This document shows positions 1-13,600 of a stretch of DNA of 64,000 nucleotides, piece by piece. Location: positions 909,609-973,608 of the forward strand of contig VZRN01003169.1 of NCBI GenBank assembly GCA_013397935.1. Direction: 5' to 3'. The notes beneath the pieces are model-generated. The model was given only the letters and a program-made list of their open reading frames with translations, searched no databases and was not told the DNA's origin. Source of the DNA: Dasyornis broadbenti (lineage: Eukaryota; Chordata; Aves; Passeriformes; Dasyornithidae). Position 1 is the first letter of the stretch, and the number at the start of each line of letters is the position of its first letter. A program made the position numbers and the translations under genes.

Positions 1-1468
1 ATGTAAGCAAGGTAGTGTAAGTAAATTCCAGTTAACTAATCTGAAGACAAGTAAATTTGGAGTAAACTGTATGGAAAAGTACCTTCTCTTCTGTGAACTG
101 ACGAAAACTTTGGTGTCTGGGAGGTGAATGATCCTGGTGGGATGGTGGGTAAAGCACTTGCATTGGGATGGGAATGTCACAGTACCTAGAAATATAGACT
201 CATTTAGGTTGAAAAAGACTTTAAAGGTAGAATTCAGCTGTTAACCCACTGCCAAGTCCGCCACTAAACCACGTCCCTAGGCACCATGTTTGTATTCTTG
301 TTCTGTTGTCTTCATCTGTTTGGACAAATTACATTAATAAACAGGGTCACTTGTTCTGAAATGGGAGGGAGTGTGTTTGTGTCTTGAATGCAGTAAGATG
401 TTACATTTTTAATAAACTACTTTCTGTATTTCTTTTATTTCGATTTTTACCTTTAGAATTCCGTGTTCTTTGGCAACTTATATTTTATGAAGCCTGGCAA
501 TCAGCCCAGATGCAGCCATATCTTCCATTCCCAATGGACAGGGCTCATTTTGTTCTTGGTAGTTTAAACTTGTGAAAAGCTAGTCTTCCTCCACTGTAGT
601 CCTCTAAAAACTCTGCTTTATAAGCAGATGATGTACCTATTTTGTTTCCTTGATAGCTAAGGGAGCTGAAATTCTCTGATCCGCTGCTTTAGCTGAGTTG
701 CTGTAAAAAGTTGAGGGGCTGGCCAGTTCTGAATTATTCAAATACCAAAAAATGTCTGGAGAAGGGAAGTAGCAATTCATGATACATAGAGAGAATGGAT
801 TTCTTACAGTGGCTTTGCTGTCAAAAGAAGTGTGTTGTATAAGTCTACACTTAGTGAAACCCTAGCTCATTTGAGAATAGACTACACAGTGATTATTTCT
901 GTCATTTGTATGGACGTTGGTAATTTTTTTGCAGTAACACCTTGGTTATGAGGTCATGAAACATGTAAGTGTGGGAGAGAAAAAACTTCTGAAATGTTCT
1001 TTCTTCTCATTGGTGTCTGACACCATAAAAATACCTATTTCTGTATTAAATATGAAGCAATTGACTTGTGCTTATGTATCACTTGTGTAAGCTACCTTTA
1101 AGGTCATATGTAATTTTACTAGAATAAAGAGCTGAGTAATAAAATACAGCTTTATTCTGTAATTGTTGCTTGAATAGTACAGCATTTAGGAATTGTCTTT
1201 TAGCACTGGTTGTCTAGAGCAGTGGATTTGATCCTTTGTATGTTTTTCCCTGGATGGACCCCAAATCTGTCAATGACTTTGTTTCTGTATTTTATTTAAT
1301 GCACAAATGGGTCACAGCACTTAAATTGTACTTGAATTAATTTTTTTATTTGGCCTCTTGTTTTATTGCCATATTTCATTTCAGATGAAAGACTTAAGCA
1401 TGAATCCAATGTAATTTATTTGTTTTAATAACTTAATCTTAATTTGCTTAAATATCTTGTGTATACAG
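1..1468 (+). other. ARHGEF7 intron (3' part)
   Basis: AT-rich intronic sequence ending in the acceptor GTATACAG at 1461-1468. I see no other gene or clear repeat in it. Small open frames here do not resemble known proteins. Confidence 0.85.
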
Positions 1469-1607
1469 TGAGGAACTAGGAGAATTCATGGAGATGAAAG
1501 GTGCCAACAGCCCTGGGATCCTTGTACTGACCACAGGCCTCAGCAAACCTTTTATGCGTCTGGATAAATACCCCACGTTACTCAAAGAACTTGAAAGGCA
1601 CATGGAG
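1469..1607 (+). CDS. ARHGEF7: ARHGEF7 exon: end of DH domain (first exon in window)
   Basis: 139 nt; the first base completes a codon from the upstream exon, and the donor is GTATAT. It encodes a segment including GILVLTTGLSKPFMRLDKYP, followed by TLLKELERHME. The KPFMRLDKYPTLLKEL stretch is the conserved late helix of Dbl-homology domains (general pattern KP-QR--KYPLLLKEL), which contributes to the Rho-GTPase contact surface. It ends in phase 0. Confidence 0.96.
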
Positions 1608-4600
1608 GTATATCTTATCAGCATTTATGTTCCAGCTTAATGATGATTTGACAACAATTATTTTAAAGGTACATGTCAAACATGGTGGGTCCCAAAATTA
1701 CATTTGTTTGCTCTTCCATCAGTCTTCAAAACCACAGGCTGCTGCACTGGTTTATGTAAAAGTCAGTGCAGTAAAACCTCCTGTGAAAGCTAAACATTTG
1801 AAGTAAAACTATCCAGAGAAGCTAATCATCATTCCTAGAATAGTCTTAGCAAGGTTTCTAGTTGACATTGACATTGAATGTGTCTCCTGCACACTACCTG
1901 AGGCCACTTTATCTTGCAGAGGGAGTGCTGTTTCTCACCTTAGCATGTCTAACACATTAGCAAAATAGTCCGTCTGACTTCTAGTGAACACTGTGCAAAA
2001 GTGATCTTTCCAGGATGAGAAGGTGTTTGAGGACCTACTGTTTTCACCTTTGCATTTTATAGGTTAGATGTCTGGAGTGTGAAAAAAAGAGAGAACTAGA
2101 AAGTATGGGGGTCTTGTCACACAGCTTGATTTGTCAGCCAGTGACAGCAGAACATGCTAGTTAGTCTGTAGGGAACAACCTTTGTTACGAAGCTAACTTG
2201 CCAAACAAAGCTCTTTAAGTAATTTCCTCTTATGATTTCAAAATCTCTTATCCACTAGGTCCTGTAAAACTTCTGTGGCTCTATTTTAAGCATAACTAAG
2301 ATTGCACTAAGTAACTGCAGTTTTACTAGAAGCAAGACCCACCCACGTTTGATACAAGAAGGCCATGAAGAGACCAGATCAGTCTACACCTTCCATTTTG
2401 CAAAATTGTTTGCTTGTTTTTAGTAAAGCCTCTAACATATTTTAAAATTAATTTTGTTAGAACTGAACTTTTTATGTATGTTTTTTCCATTGTTTTTAGG
2501 ATTATCATCCGGATCGTCCAGATATTCAAAAATCTATGACTGCCTTCAAAAACCTTTCTGTAAGAGTCATAAAATAATAATTATATATTTTAAGTAGAAT
2601 GTTTTCGAACTTCATCTCTATTGCTTAAAAAAGTGAAGCTTTTTTGTAAAAAGTTTGTGTAGTAAATTTTTAAAAGTCTGGAAATCATTGCTGTTTGTGG
2701 GCAGAGCTAAGGATGGTAATTTGCTGGGGAGTAATAGCAGACTATTGGCGTAAGAGTTGTGCAAAGTATTCTGCACGTCTTTGCCCTCTCATCATTCTTC
2801 ATCTCCCTTTCTACTAGTGCTAGTGTGACTAGTGTCCTGAAGAAGGGCTTCTTTACAGCAGTTGAGTATATGCTCTGATTTTTTTTTTCCAAATGCATTC
2901 CTTCTAGGGGAATAGTGTTGGATTTGAGAGAAAGCGGGTGAAGAGGAAAGTGCTAGTGCAGTTCAGAAGGTGCAAAACTTCTAGTAATAATTGGAACAGG
3001 AAGCCTAATTTGAACAGATAAACTATGTGCTACTGTCTTTACAAAAATGAAAGACTATGCCTCAGCTGCAACAAGCATATAATTAATACAGACTCAGTTA
3101 CAATAAACTTAATGTGTTGTGCTTCCTGTTAGGAATGTGTGCTGGTGATAACCTGGCATTTTTTATTTTTTAAATCAGGAATTTAGTGTTACCAGTGTTC
3201 AGAAGAGGTTTGTGGATTACATCCTGTTGGGTGCTATACAAACAAGAGGAAACAATTCTGTTGAGAAAAAAATCGAATGAATAGAAGTAGAGCTGGTTGG
3301 AGTTAATTAATAAAAGTAGGAACACAAAGTTATACACACTCATGGTTTGCACAGGTGGCGTATCTCCTTTTACTGAAAGAAGATGCTTTGTTGTATAGAT
3401 GTGTATTTCTGACAGCTGTGTTAGTATTTTCTGCTGAGCATGTCCATTTTTGGTTAGTCATACCAAAATTTGAAATATAAAGGAAGGAAAAATTTGGGTA
3501 ACAGAGCTATGACTGAATTTGGAATGGTGATTTAAGTCACTGTATTGAAAAGTCATAATCCTTAAGTTTGCAAAACTAGTTTATAAAAGATACTGGTAAT
3601 AGTCAACTAAATGAAAGTAAGGTACTGTCTTCTGTATACTACAAGCACAGCAGTAAATACAACTGCAGTGGTATTTCTACCCTTTACCTGTTCCAAACGG
3701 TAGAGTTTATAGAGATGATGTTTTTTCATATGCTTGTTAGGCACAATGTCAAGAAGTACGGAAACGGAAAGAACTTGAACTACAAATACTGACAGAAGCT
3801 ATTCGTTGTTGGGAGGGAGAGGACATCAAAACACTTGGCAATGTGATTTACATGTCCCAAGTCATGATTCAGTGTGCTGGAAGTGAGGTAATGTCCTTTT
3901 CGTCTTTACTATCACTCTTTCCATTTTCAGTAAAAATCATTATAATCATTATGCAACAGAAATAAGAATGCTTCAGAGATGGTAATCTACGCTAAAATCT
4001 TTCTCTATTGATTTAAGGCATGTTTTACAAAACTTGAAATAAAATTCCTTGAAGATGGAATGCCTCATCTGTAAAATTTACAAAAAGGTGACTAAATACA
4101 AAGTTATAAATATTGTAAGATGATTTTTGCAGGGCTTTTTTCAAAGTGTGTAATTAAACAAGATTTTCCACGTGTAGTTATGTTACAGGATCATTTTGCA
4201 TAGCAGCTATTACAGTGTGTTTTACATAGCAAAAGTTTTAAAGTTTAATATTAAAGTTTTATATTGTAAGGTGTTTGAGACAAACCTTTTTTCTGTTGTT
4301 TTGGGCACATTGTTCAATTAGTAGATTTTGAAATACAAGCTTGAGAACCAAATGATATTTGAGAAATAGACTAAGATGATACATTTGAAAGTTGAAAGTG
4401 ACAAAGTCGGGTGGTTTGTTTCTTTTTTTTTTAAGCAAAGAAGCAAATAAAACATAAAAGCCTGTCCTACCAGAAATAATGTTAAAATAATCTTAAAAGG
4501 AAATGCTAACAGAAAGGTAATGTTATACAGGTTACTGACATGTTTTTATTGCTTATTGTTCCCTTGAAAAATCAATGAGGCTTTGAATCTGATGAGGGCT

Positions 4601-7600
4601 TTTGAATTGCGACCTCATTCAGACTGTTCCTCACTTAGAACAAAGAGGTCCATAAATATGTTTATGCAACTGAATATTTAAAAGTTAGTCACTTGATATT
4701 TTTCTCTCAGATATTTTGTTAGGTGTTAAAGTAAATAAATAAGATTCAGTAGAGCTGATAGTGTACCTTCTACAGTCATGTCTCTTTTGAAGCCTTCAAA
4801 ACAAAATAAATCACCATCCCCCACTCTCATAATGAGGTAAAATGTCAAATGTAATGGACTTCAAGGAGTTTCTGTATAGCATTACAGCTTTTTGGTGAGA
4901 TATGGAACAGCTTTGTTTGTGCAACAGCAACTTGAGTTTGGTTTTGTTTTTCTAAAAATGGTACAGACATTTACAAATGTTTACTGAAAAACATTAAAAC
5001 TTGCTAAGGACTTGTTTTGCCAAGATGCTTGAAATTAAGATGGTAGCTTTTGTCAATTGATATACTTACTTTGCCATTAAAATATTACACTTTAATGCTT
5101 CTCCCTTTTGTTGTCTATAGCAGTAGATTCAGAGTAAATTTATTCCTCCTTCCATGAAAATACCCCAAAACAAAACCACAATGGATAACTTTATACATGA
5201 AACCAGCAAATTAACACCAGAACAAAGTAATGAGTGCTTTTGTTGGGACTATAGTAATTATTGCTTTGCTTTTTCTACTTTGGGGCATAATCCAGCGTTT
5301 AAAAATCTGATCTCTCCAATTTGAGAGACCACAGTCTTGATACAACTGTAACAGTATCCATCTAAATTATGTGAAGAAATAGATCCAATGTGTAATTTTG
5401 GTTTTAGTGAAATCGGCCAAGCAGTTGTTATCATATTAAACAAAGTCAGTATTTCACCCAGAGTGTAAAATTTCTGCTTTAAAATACAAGGCTGTACTTT
5501 ACAGGCAGAAGTATAGGCATGTGTTAATAGCACTTTTCAAATAGAAAATAAATAATTCTGTCTTCTTCCTCCCTTTTTCCTTTTCTCTTTTTATTTTTGT
5601 AAATTCAATGGAGAGAGAGTTTTGTGATGAGCAAATATTAGTGGAGTAATCATGCAGTCATAATGCTGATAGCTTTTAATAATATGAAACAGAAAAATGG
5701 GAGAGGGGACTTGTGATGGTTTACTTTTTCATTTTCTTTTTTTTTTTAGGAAAAGAATGAAAGGTATCTTCTTCTCTTCCCTAACATTTTGCTAATGTTG
5801 TCTGCCAGCCCAAGAATGAGTGGGTTTATCTATCAGGTAAAGTAATACATTTACATGTGTGTAAAAATGTGCTGGGGGTTGTGTTCCTTTCAAATGATAT
5901 TTCATAGGAAACTTGGAAGTATTATTAAACTTTTGCATTTATAAAGATAAAAGGTATTATCTGCAATAAGAACTGGTCATCTGTCTTACAAAATTCTGCC
6001 TAGAAGCCCAGGGTTTGATTTTCTTTGTAGCTGTGACTTTCACCAAGGAGACTTTTTTTTAACCTTGTTAGTAGTAGCTGATGAGAGGAAATATCAGTAG
6101 CTTTTTAGATCTATATAGGAGACCAGTGCTACTGCATAGGTTTGTTAGTGCTCTTCAGTCTTAACAAAATTGCACAGTCCCCTTAAGCTTTTGTTAGTGT
6201 GAATTAGCCTGTTACTATCGGTTTGTTTAGATGCATGAAATTAGTGTTTTATCTTTTCAATCAGTGGCACCTTCTTTAAAATTCATTTTTAGTTTCTTCT
6301 GTTTAATGAGCACTGGGTCACAGAGTAGAGGTTGTTTTGGGGCTCACAGAATAGATTCCCTCTGGAAGTGGGAGGCATGCTCCGAAAGTACGCTTGATCT
6401 GCTATGACTGTGGTAGTGTTAGCATACTCAAGTACGTGGACTGACATTCAGGCCCTGGCCCCAGCCTCGGGCTCCCTAGTGTAATGCCACCTGAAATGCG
6501 TTCAGTGTGGCTCTAGGGACCTTAGGACCGGGTGTTTCACTTCACAAATCTCTGCTCACAGCTGGTGGACACAGTCTTTGAGCTCTCTACCAAATTTCCT
6601 AGCTGAATACTTGTGGCTGTTGCCCCACAGGCTTGTTCCAGAGGTGGAACAACCACTGTAGTGCAGCCATTTGTCTTGGCTCCCCTGTAGCTCTAGGCTG
6701 CGTTTCACAGAAGCACTTGCATCTTTGGGTATGTAGTTTCAAAGATTCCTGAGAGACAAATGCACAATCCGTGGCTTCCCAAGTCTTACAAATGTTCTTC
6801 AAGTAATGCCATGTGGGTTTGGGGCATCACAGTAGAATACCAAAAGCAGTGGAAAAACTGCAACAAAGTTCTAAAAGGAGACAGATTTCACCAACTAGAA
6901 GTGCTTCTGTTAAACAGACACTGGGGCAGTTCATTGCTTTCTCCTGAGCAGTGATTTGTCTGCTTCAAAGGAATACTCAGGGTTGGTCATTTGGTGTTCC
7001 TATGTAAACAACCACAGTCAGTCACAAAATGTGACTTGTTATTTTTTTCACTAAGAGCAATTAAATTCCACAATTTGTGTTGATGGATTTGTCTGAAATG
7101 CTGCTGTATTAGGTGATTCAAGTGGACAGTCAAGTTCGTTAACTTTGTGCCACTTCTAATTATCTCAATGTTGATGGAAAAAGATACTAGAAAAGATAGG
7201 TTAGCTCTGTGTTCCAAGTGGCACAATCAGAATTTCTGATGAGGGTAGATTCTTCTGTACTGATTACAAAGGCAATTGACTGGAAATTTAGTATGTTAAC
7301 AAGCAATAGGAAATGAAACAGTCTGTCAGTCTTTATTTTGCCTTTCCTATTGTGTTTCACTTATATTTCTTCTTCCTTCCTCCCACCCACCTTATCCCCT
7401 AGGTGCACAGCATTGTTCAATAAATAAATAAATAAGCCATTTTCTGTGCAGTCATCTTTAGCTTCTACTTAGAACGGGCACAGCCCCTTTGTAGTGTTTA
7501 CTATCCAACCCTCTCTTGAAAGCAAAACTCTAAATTTCCTCATAACCTCATGTGTGATAGTCCCATCACTGAGAATGTCTCAAATTTTAAGGACTGCATA

Positions 7601-10600
7601 TTCATGACAAGGTGAAATTATTTTATCACTGTTTGTGTCTGAGACAATTGCTCAGAGCCATGTCTAGATTGTATAAAATCGGCCTCCTGGACATTTTTTG
7701 AGGTTCACGTCTCAGAACTGGGATGGATGTGGGCAGAAGATGCAGTTCCCTCAGTTATTCTCAGGGAAATTATGCTGCTGGAGGCATCATCCAGCATAAC
7801 ACCTTCCCTGCATTTCTGAATAGCCCAGTTGTTGTCAGGCTTCAGATTTTCTGGTTGATAATGTTGGTATCTACCACGTGAGCTAATGGGAAGAACTTTT
7901 AGTAGTGGTAAGCTGAAGTCACAAGGAGCAAGGACCATACTTCTTAGAAGGGCTACACAATTGTTTGTTAGAAGAAGGGGATTATAAATGATTCACAAGT
8001 TCAGTACAGTTTTCTCTGGTTTCCTGACTTTGTACTTTCTCTTACCATGTGGTTCAGGTGATCTCTGTCACCAGTCTTGTCTAGTGTACCCCCATATTCC
8101 CTTCTCACCTATGTCAGCAGTTCTTACACATATCTCTTGTTGTGGTTGTATGCTGTTTTATTCGTGAACCAGCAAACGTTAAAAAAGGGAAAAGAGCAAC
8201 TTTTATCTGCATTGTATAGTGTGCATGGCCACCATCTTTCCTTCAGTGGGGAAGCTGCCACAAGAAAACTCCTCGTTTCTCTTTGGTATCTTGGGCCTGA
8301 GCATGCTCTGTGCCTACAAAATACCAAGTGATTTTTCATTTGCAAGCTTCTAAGAAACCTTTGTCCATTCTGCTGTCATTAGGAAAGAGGAAAACACAAA
8401 GTTGGTTTTTTTATTCTTTTTGCTCTGTTGGAGCCAAAATTCCACAGTATATAACATTTGTGCTTTTGCCAGCATGTTCTCAATAGTGTGTCTGTGCAGG
8501 AGAATACAGGATCTGTCTTAAAGAACTTCTATTGAAATTTCATTTTTGGTAAAGCCCTTCATCCTGAAAGTACTCAATTTTATTTATTCTTCTGTGTTTC
8601 TAAAGGGTCAAAACGTTATCCTAAATGGACTCTTTTTTTTTTTCCTGCTTGACTGGGTTTAAAATGAGATCTTCTGCCAAACTAGTATGTTCTTCCGAAG
8701 AAACTTTACAAATTTGAAGGTGTTCACTGCTTTTTTTTCCCCCGAAAATATTTCTGTGAGGGAATTTAGTAGTGGCATTATTCGAGAAATAAATCTTCAG
8801 TAAATAATTGATGCATTTATTTAGTGAAATATTCCTTTATAGATTTACTTGTTCTGGAGACCTTATTCTGGAGCTAATCAAAAGGTTTTTAAACAAATGT
8901 GCTTAAAGAAGAGTCACTATTGCTTCCAGTCATGTAATATGGATGACCCTGAAGGTCTCAGTTTCAGGAACCTGAGACTGAGGAATGATCACTATTACGT
9001 TTGTATGGATTTCATAGCCTGGATAGGTATCAAGCTAGACTCATTGATGTCACAGATGTCATTTGCAGAAGTTGAACATATGAAAAACTCCCATTGTGAG
9101 ATGTTTTTAAATGCTTTTGAACTCATCAGGGCATGTATGTCAATTTAATATGAATGTTCAGAGCTTAAAGTTAGTATTTTCTTTAGTTGGTAATGATGTT
9201 ACGTGTTTTGGATTTAACTTCGGTGTTACTGTCTTTTTTTTAAGGGAAAACTGCCCATGACGGGAATGACTATTACAAAGCTAGAAGACAGTGAAAACCA
9301 TAAAAATGCGTTTGAAATATCAGGTATTGCCCATTAGTATTTTTTATTTACTAGTTATTCCAGGATATACTGTTTTGAACATCAAATGCTCGCTCTGAAC
9401 AGAGGAAAAAACTTTGGTCGTGAGGGTGACCAAGCACTGTCACAGGGTGCCTGGGGAGATCCCTATCCTTGGAAAAGAACTGGAAAGCTCTCTGGCTATG
9501 ATCCCAGGCAACCAGCTCTAGGTGTCTGTGCTTGAGCAGTGGGGAGTGTGACCTACAGAGGTCCCTTACAGCCTCAGCCATCCTGTAGTTATACAAACCT
9601 TGTAACACAACTTCCCAGAGCCTCCCTGAAAGTCTGCTTTTTACTGATTCTCTTAAGCAGTTAAGGAGGTCTTTGTGTGGTATTCGTCTTGGAATTTCTA
9701 TATCTTAATGAATGGAGGCAGTAGCCTTGGAGAAGGTCTTTTATAATGAAGCAGTTCAAAGTATGCTGTTACTGAACAAAGAAGAATTTGAGAGGGTCTA
9801 GAAGAGCTTTGAGCAATAGTTTTCTTCTAGAAATTGTCTACCTCTTTCATGAGAGACTTTTAGCATCTCCAACATTAATGATTGTTACCATTATGCTTAT
9901 ATTGGGTAATTTCTATCTGTTTAGTTATTAATTTCATCATGTATGTTCGTAGGCAATTTAAAGGACAGTGCAGGGTCCCCATGGTAGAGCTTCATAGCTT
10001 CATTCATTTCCTGGATCAGTTCTACCTCCAAGCAGGTTGCATTTACATAAAGTAATTTTGTCCATCTCAAGTATGATACCAATGTCATGAGGCACAGGTA
10101 AAAAAATTGTTCATGTTGAGAAAAAAATATTTTAATGAGATATTAGCTGTGAAGCTGACCTCAAGGGGAATGTGTAGGGTTAAATGGTGTTAAGTGCAGA
10201 AATGAAAGTTATCTTTGGTTGAGATTGCATTCCCAAGTGACTTTTGCTTTAGCTTTAATTTTATGCCTTCTTCTGAGAGAGGTTGGTGAAGTCTTATTTT
10301 GTAACTTTTCCTGTGTTATAGTGTACAGACTCACAAATGACATTTTAGGCTATATGCAGGCTTTACTGGGGAAAATGGAGAAGCATAAGGCCTGAGCATG
10401 AGCCTGTCTCCTACTCTTGTCATTTAAGGTTGTGCTTAATTACTAGGGGAAAAAGGTAGAACTCCTGTGGTTGGCTAAGAATAAATACATGGAGGCAATG
10501 TGTGTTACAACCTGGAAAAGTGGGATGCTGTTGTATTGAAAATATGGTTTAAATTTTTTGGTTAGTACTTAGAGGACATGTTTTAGGAAATGAGTGTCTT

Positions 10601-13600
10601 TTTCAATCATGTCAGATTGACTAAGTTGTTCTTTTTTGATTTCCTGTATCTTTCTGGTCGTCGTCTAGGAAATATGATTGAAAGGATACTGGTATCTTGT
10701 AACAACCAACAAGATTTGCATGAATGGGTGGATCACCTGCAGAAGCAAACCAAAGTCACAACTGTTGGGAATCCCACCATTAAACCCCACTCTGTGCCAT
10801 CTCACACGGTAAGAAAGAGCTTCTGAAAGAGCTTCTAAATTGAAGTGAATGAGCAGAAGAATTAGGTTATCTGGAAAGCACTGCCATAGAAAGTATTTTT
10901 TTTTTAACCTGTTGTAACAAGAACTGAATGTTGTCACTGTAGTTTAATAGGTAAGAAGATCATCTGTTTTTAATTGTGTGAACAAAGAATAAAATACTTA
11001 AAACTCAGCGTAATAGTTTAACGGGGTGAAAGAAAGTTCATCATCATTACTTTTTCTGTTTTGACCAAGTGCATACATCACCATCTGTTAAGTATACTTA
11101 GAACAGTAGGTTTTAATTGGTGATGTACTTGACAGGCTGTGGAGAAACAGTAATTTCTTTTGGGCTCTGCATTTGAATTGTTGGATATGAATGGATCTAA
11201 ATTTAGCTCCACCCTTAGTGATGAGAGAAGTGGGAGTAGAGCTGCTTGTAGCTGTTCTTTCTTTAGTCTGTGCTCTGTCTGTGGTAGACAATAAAAAAAA
11301 AACTTTCAAAACAATATTTAAATATAAAACTTTTGGAAGGACAGCTGTAATAAACAGAAGTGCTATATAGTGAGTGGGATTATTTCACCAGTCCTTCATG
11401 ACACTTGTCTTCATTATGATAATATGCTTTCTTTGCTTTCCCATCATGTTTGACAGCTTCCTTCCCACCCAGTGACTCCCTCCAGCAAGCATTCAGACAG
11501 CAAGCCAATACCACTGACTCCTGCCTACCACACGCTCCCTCATCCATCGCATCACGGGACTCCACACACCACCATAAACTGGGGCCCGCTGGAACCTCCG
11601 AAAACACCCAAGCCTTGGAGTCTGAGCTGCCTGCGGCCCGCGCCTCCACTACGGCCTTCGGCAGCTCTTTGCTATAAAGAGGTGAGATGCAGCAGCCAAG
11701 AAAAAAGGACAGTGTGGCAGGCCTTTGATAGGAAGTTCTAACTTTTTCTGTGGTGGCTGTATGTAACTTTCCTTTGATTTTGTAAATCTCCTAAACAACA
11801 GAGAAAAAGCAAGACTTGATCTGCAGTGCAAGATTTATGTTGAGACTTAGTTGCTATAAGAGGTTCTTCTGTTTGGCTGTATTATTTTGTCTGTACTATA
11901 TGCTCATTTTGTAGTTTAACTCAAAATCCTTCCATGTTTTCATGTGTAGGCTGCTAAATTTCCCAATGTATTAAAATTTCAATCATCTTTATAGGGTTTA
12001 GCATACAATAATGTTCAAAACCTACCTTGATCATCTTTGGTCAGTCCTGCTCAGTTACCTTTTTACTTTCTTGTTCAGTATTTTCACAGGTGTGTTGTAT
12101 CCTTAAGGTAAAGGGTAGACCAGCATATTCCTTTTGTTCCTGAAACTTAGTATTGTTCCTGTAAATTACCATGACCACATTTTGTGCAGAAATGCTGCTG
12201 GGTTGGTTTGTTTGTTTGTTTAGGGGGTTTGTTTGTTTGCTTGTTTAGTTTTTTCCTGTAGAGTTCTGTAAAAACAGACCTGAACTTTACAGATTTTGGC
12301 AGTGAAGAGTATACTACCTGCCAAGCTTCCTTGTTAGGTCCTTTTTTACCTGCTTCCTAGTAGACAGTTGAAATAGGTTGTCTCTTCAGTCATTCAGGAA
12401 GAAGACCTGTGTTCATGTGTTCCTGCCTCTTCCCTTCACTCTAGCTCCCAAACAGGCTGAATGCCTTTGCAGCAGGATTTATATGTATTTCTTTTAATAG
12501 AACAGGTGAAATACTTAACTTTATGTATAGTTGGATGAAGGGTAGAGGGGAAATCAGGCAAATTGAACATGGCAAAAAATATTAGTAAACTGTATTTTGG
12601 TGCTGTTAAAAGGTTTTTAGTTAGTAATTCCTGTATGCATCTTAGAGGTTAAGTTTTTGAAATAATGTGGAGAATCTCTACTCTTTTTATTTTTTTCTGT
12701 ACAGGATCTCAGTAAAAGCCCTAAAACCATGAAAAAGCTGCTTCCCAAACGCAAGCCAGAACGGAAGCCATCAGATGAAGAGTTTGCACTGAGAAAAAGT
12801 AAGAGAGGCTTGAACAAATATCTGCATCATACAAAGGCTGGAATTACCATCAGTTTAAATTCTGTGAGAGTTAGATGTACAGTGTAAGCAAGCTGTCTGG
12901 TTTCTTCTCTCATGTCGGGAGAGAAGTAGGTATCTCCTGAGGATGGTTTGTTATATTTATCATAGGTGCTTATGCTACAATGGCATTAGTTTCTTTGTAG
13001 AGATTTACTGATTGTTGCAGGGGATGTCTGCTTATGAAGTGCCTGTTTCTGTTTGTTACAGAGGGAAGTGAGGTTAACTAGAGAGCCATGTAAAGTTCAG
13101 TAAGGTAAACCTGTATTTTAGTATTGTAAACAATGGTGTGAAGATACTATCCCACTCTTGCAAAATACTCTGTAGCTGTGTTCTTAAATTGGTCCTGGTA
13201 GGAGCTTCTGTTGTCCTGGGTGTTGAAAAGCTGTTTATTGCTGCTGATTTGAAGATGAGTTGCTTCCACAATCACTCCTTCTAGGATCCAAGTCTTCTCT
13301 AAACTCTTATAAATAAATTCATTTGCTTGTATCTGTATCTAAGTAAATTGCAGATATTTAGGCTGCTTGAAGTCTGAAGAAAAACACTGATCTGAGAGAG
13401 ACTGATTAATGTACTGAGAGAGAGAGGTCGAAATCTGGATGCTGGGATAATTTGAAATGGAGGGAGCATTAATTTTATCAAGCAAACACAGTATTCACTT
13501 AGTTGTCAGTGTCATTGTAATTCTTCCTTAGAAATTTGTGCAAATGAATAATCTAATTACTTGTATCAGTTAAAGACAGGGTGTTTTATTGGACAGATTT

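Noticed and set aside
8849..9148. 99-codon open frame in an ARHGEF7 intron
   Set aside because: No recognisable domain, no promoter or splice context, and the composition is that of AT-rich intron sequence.
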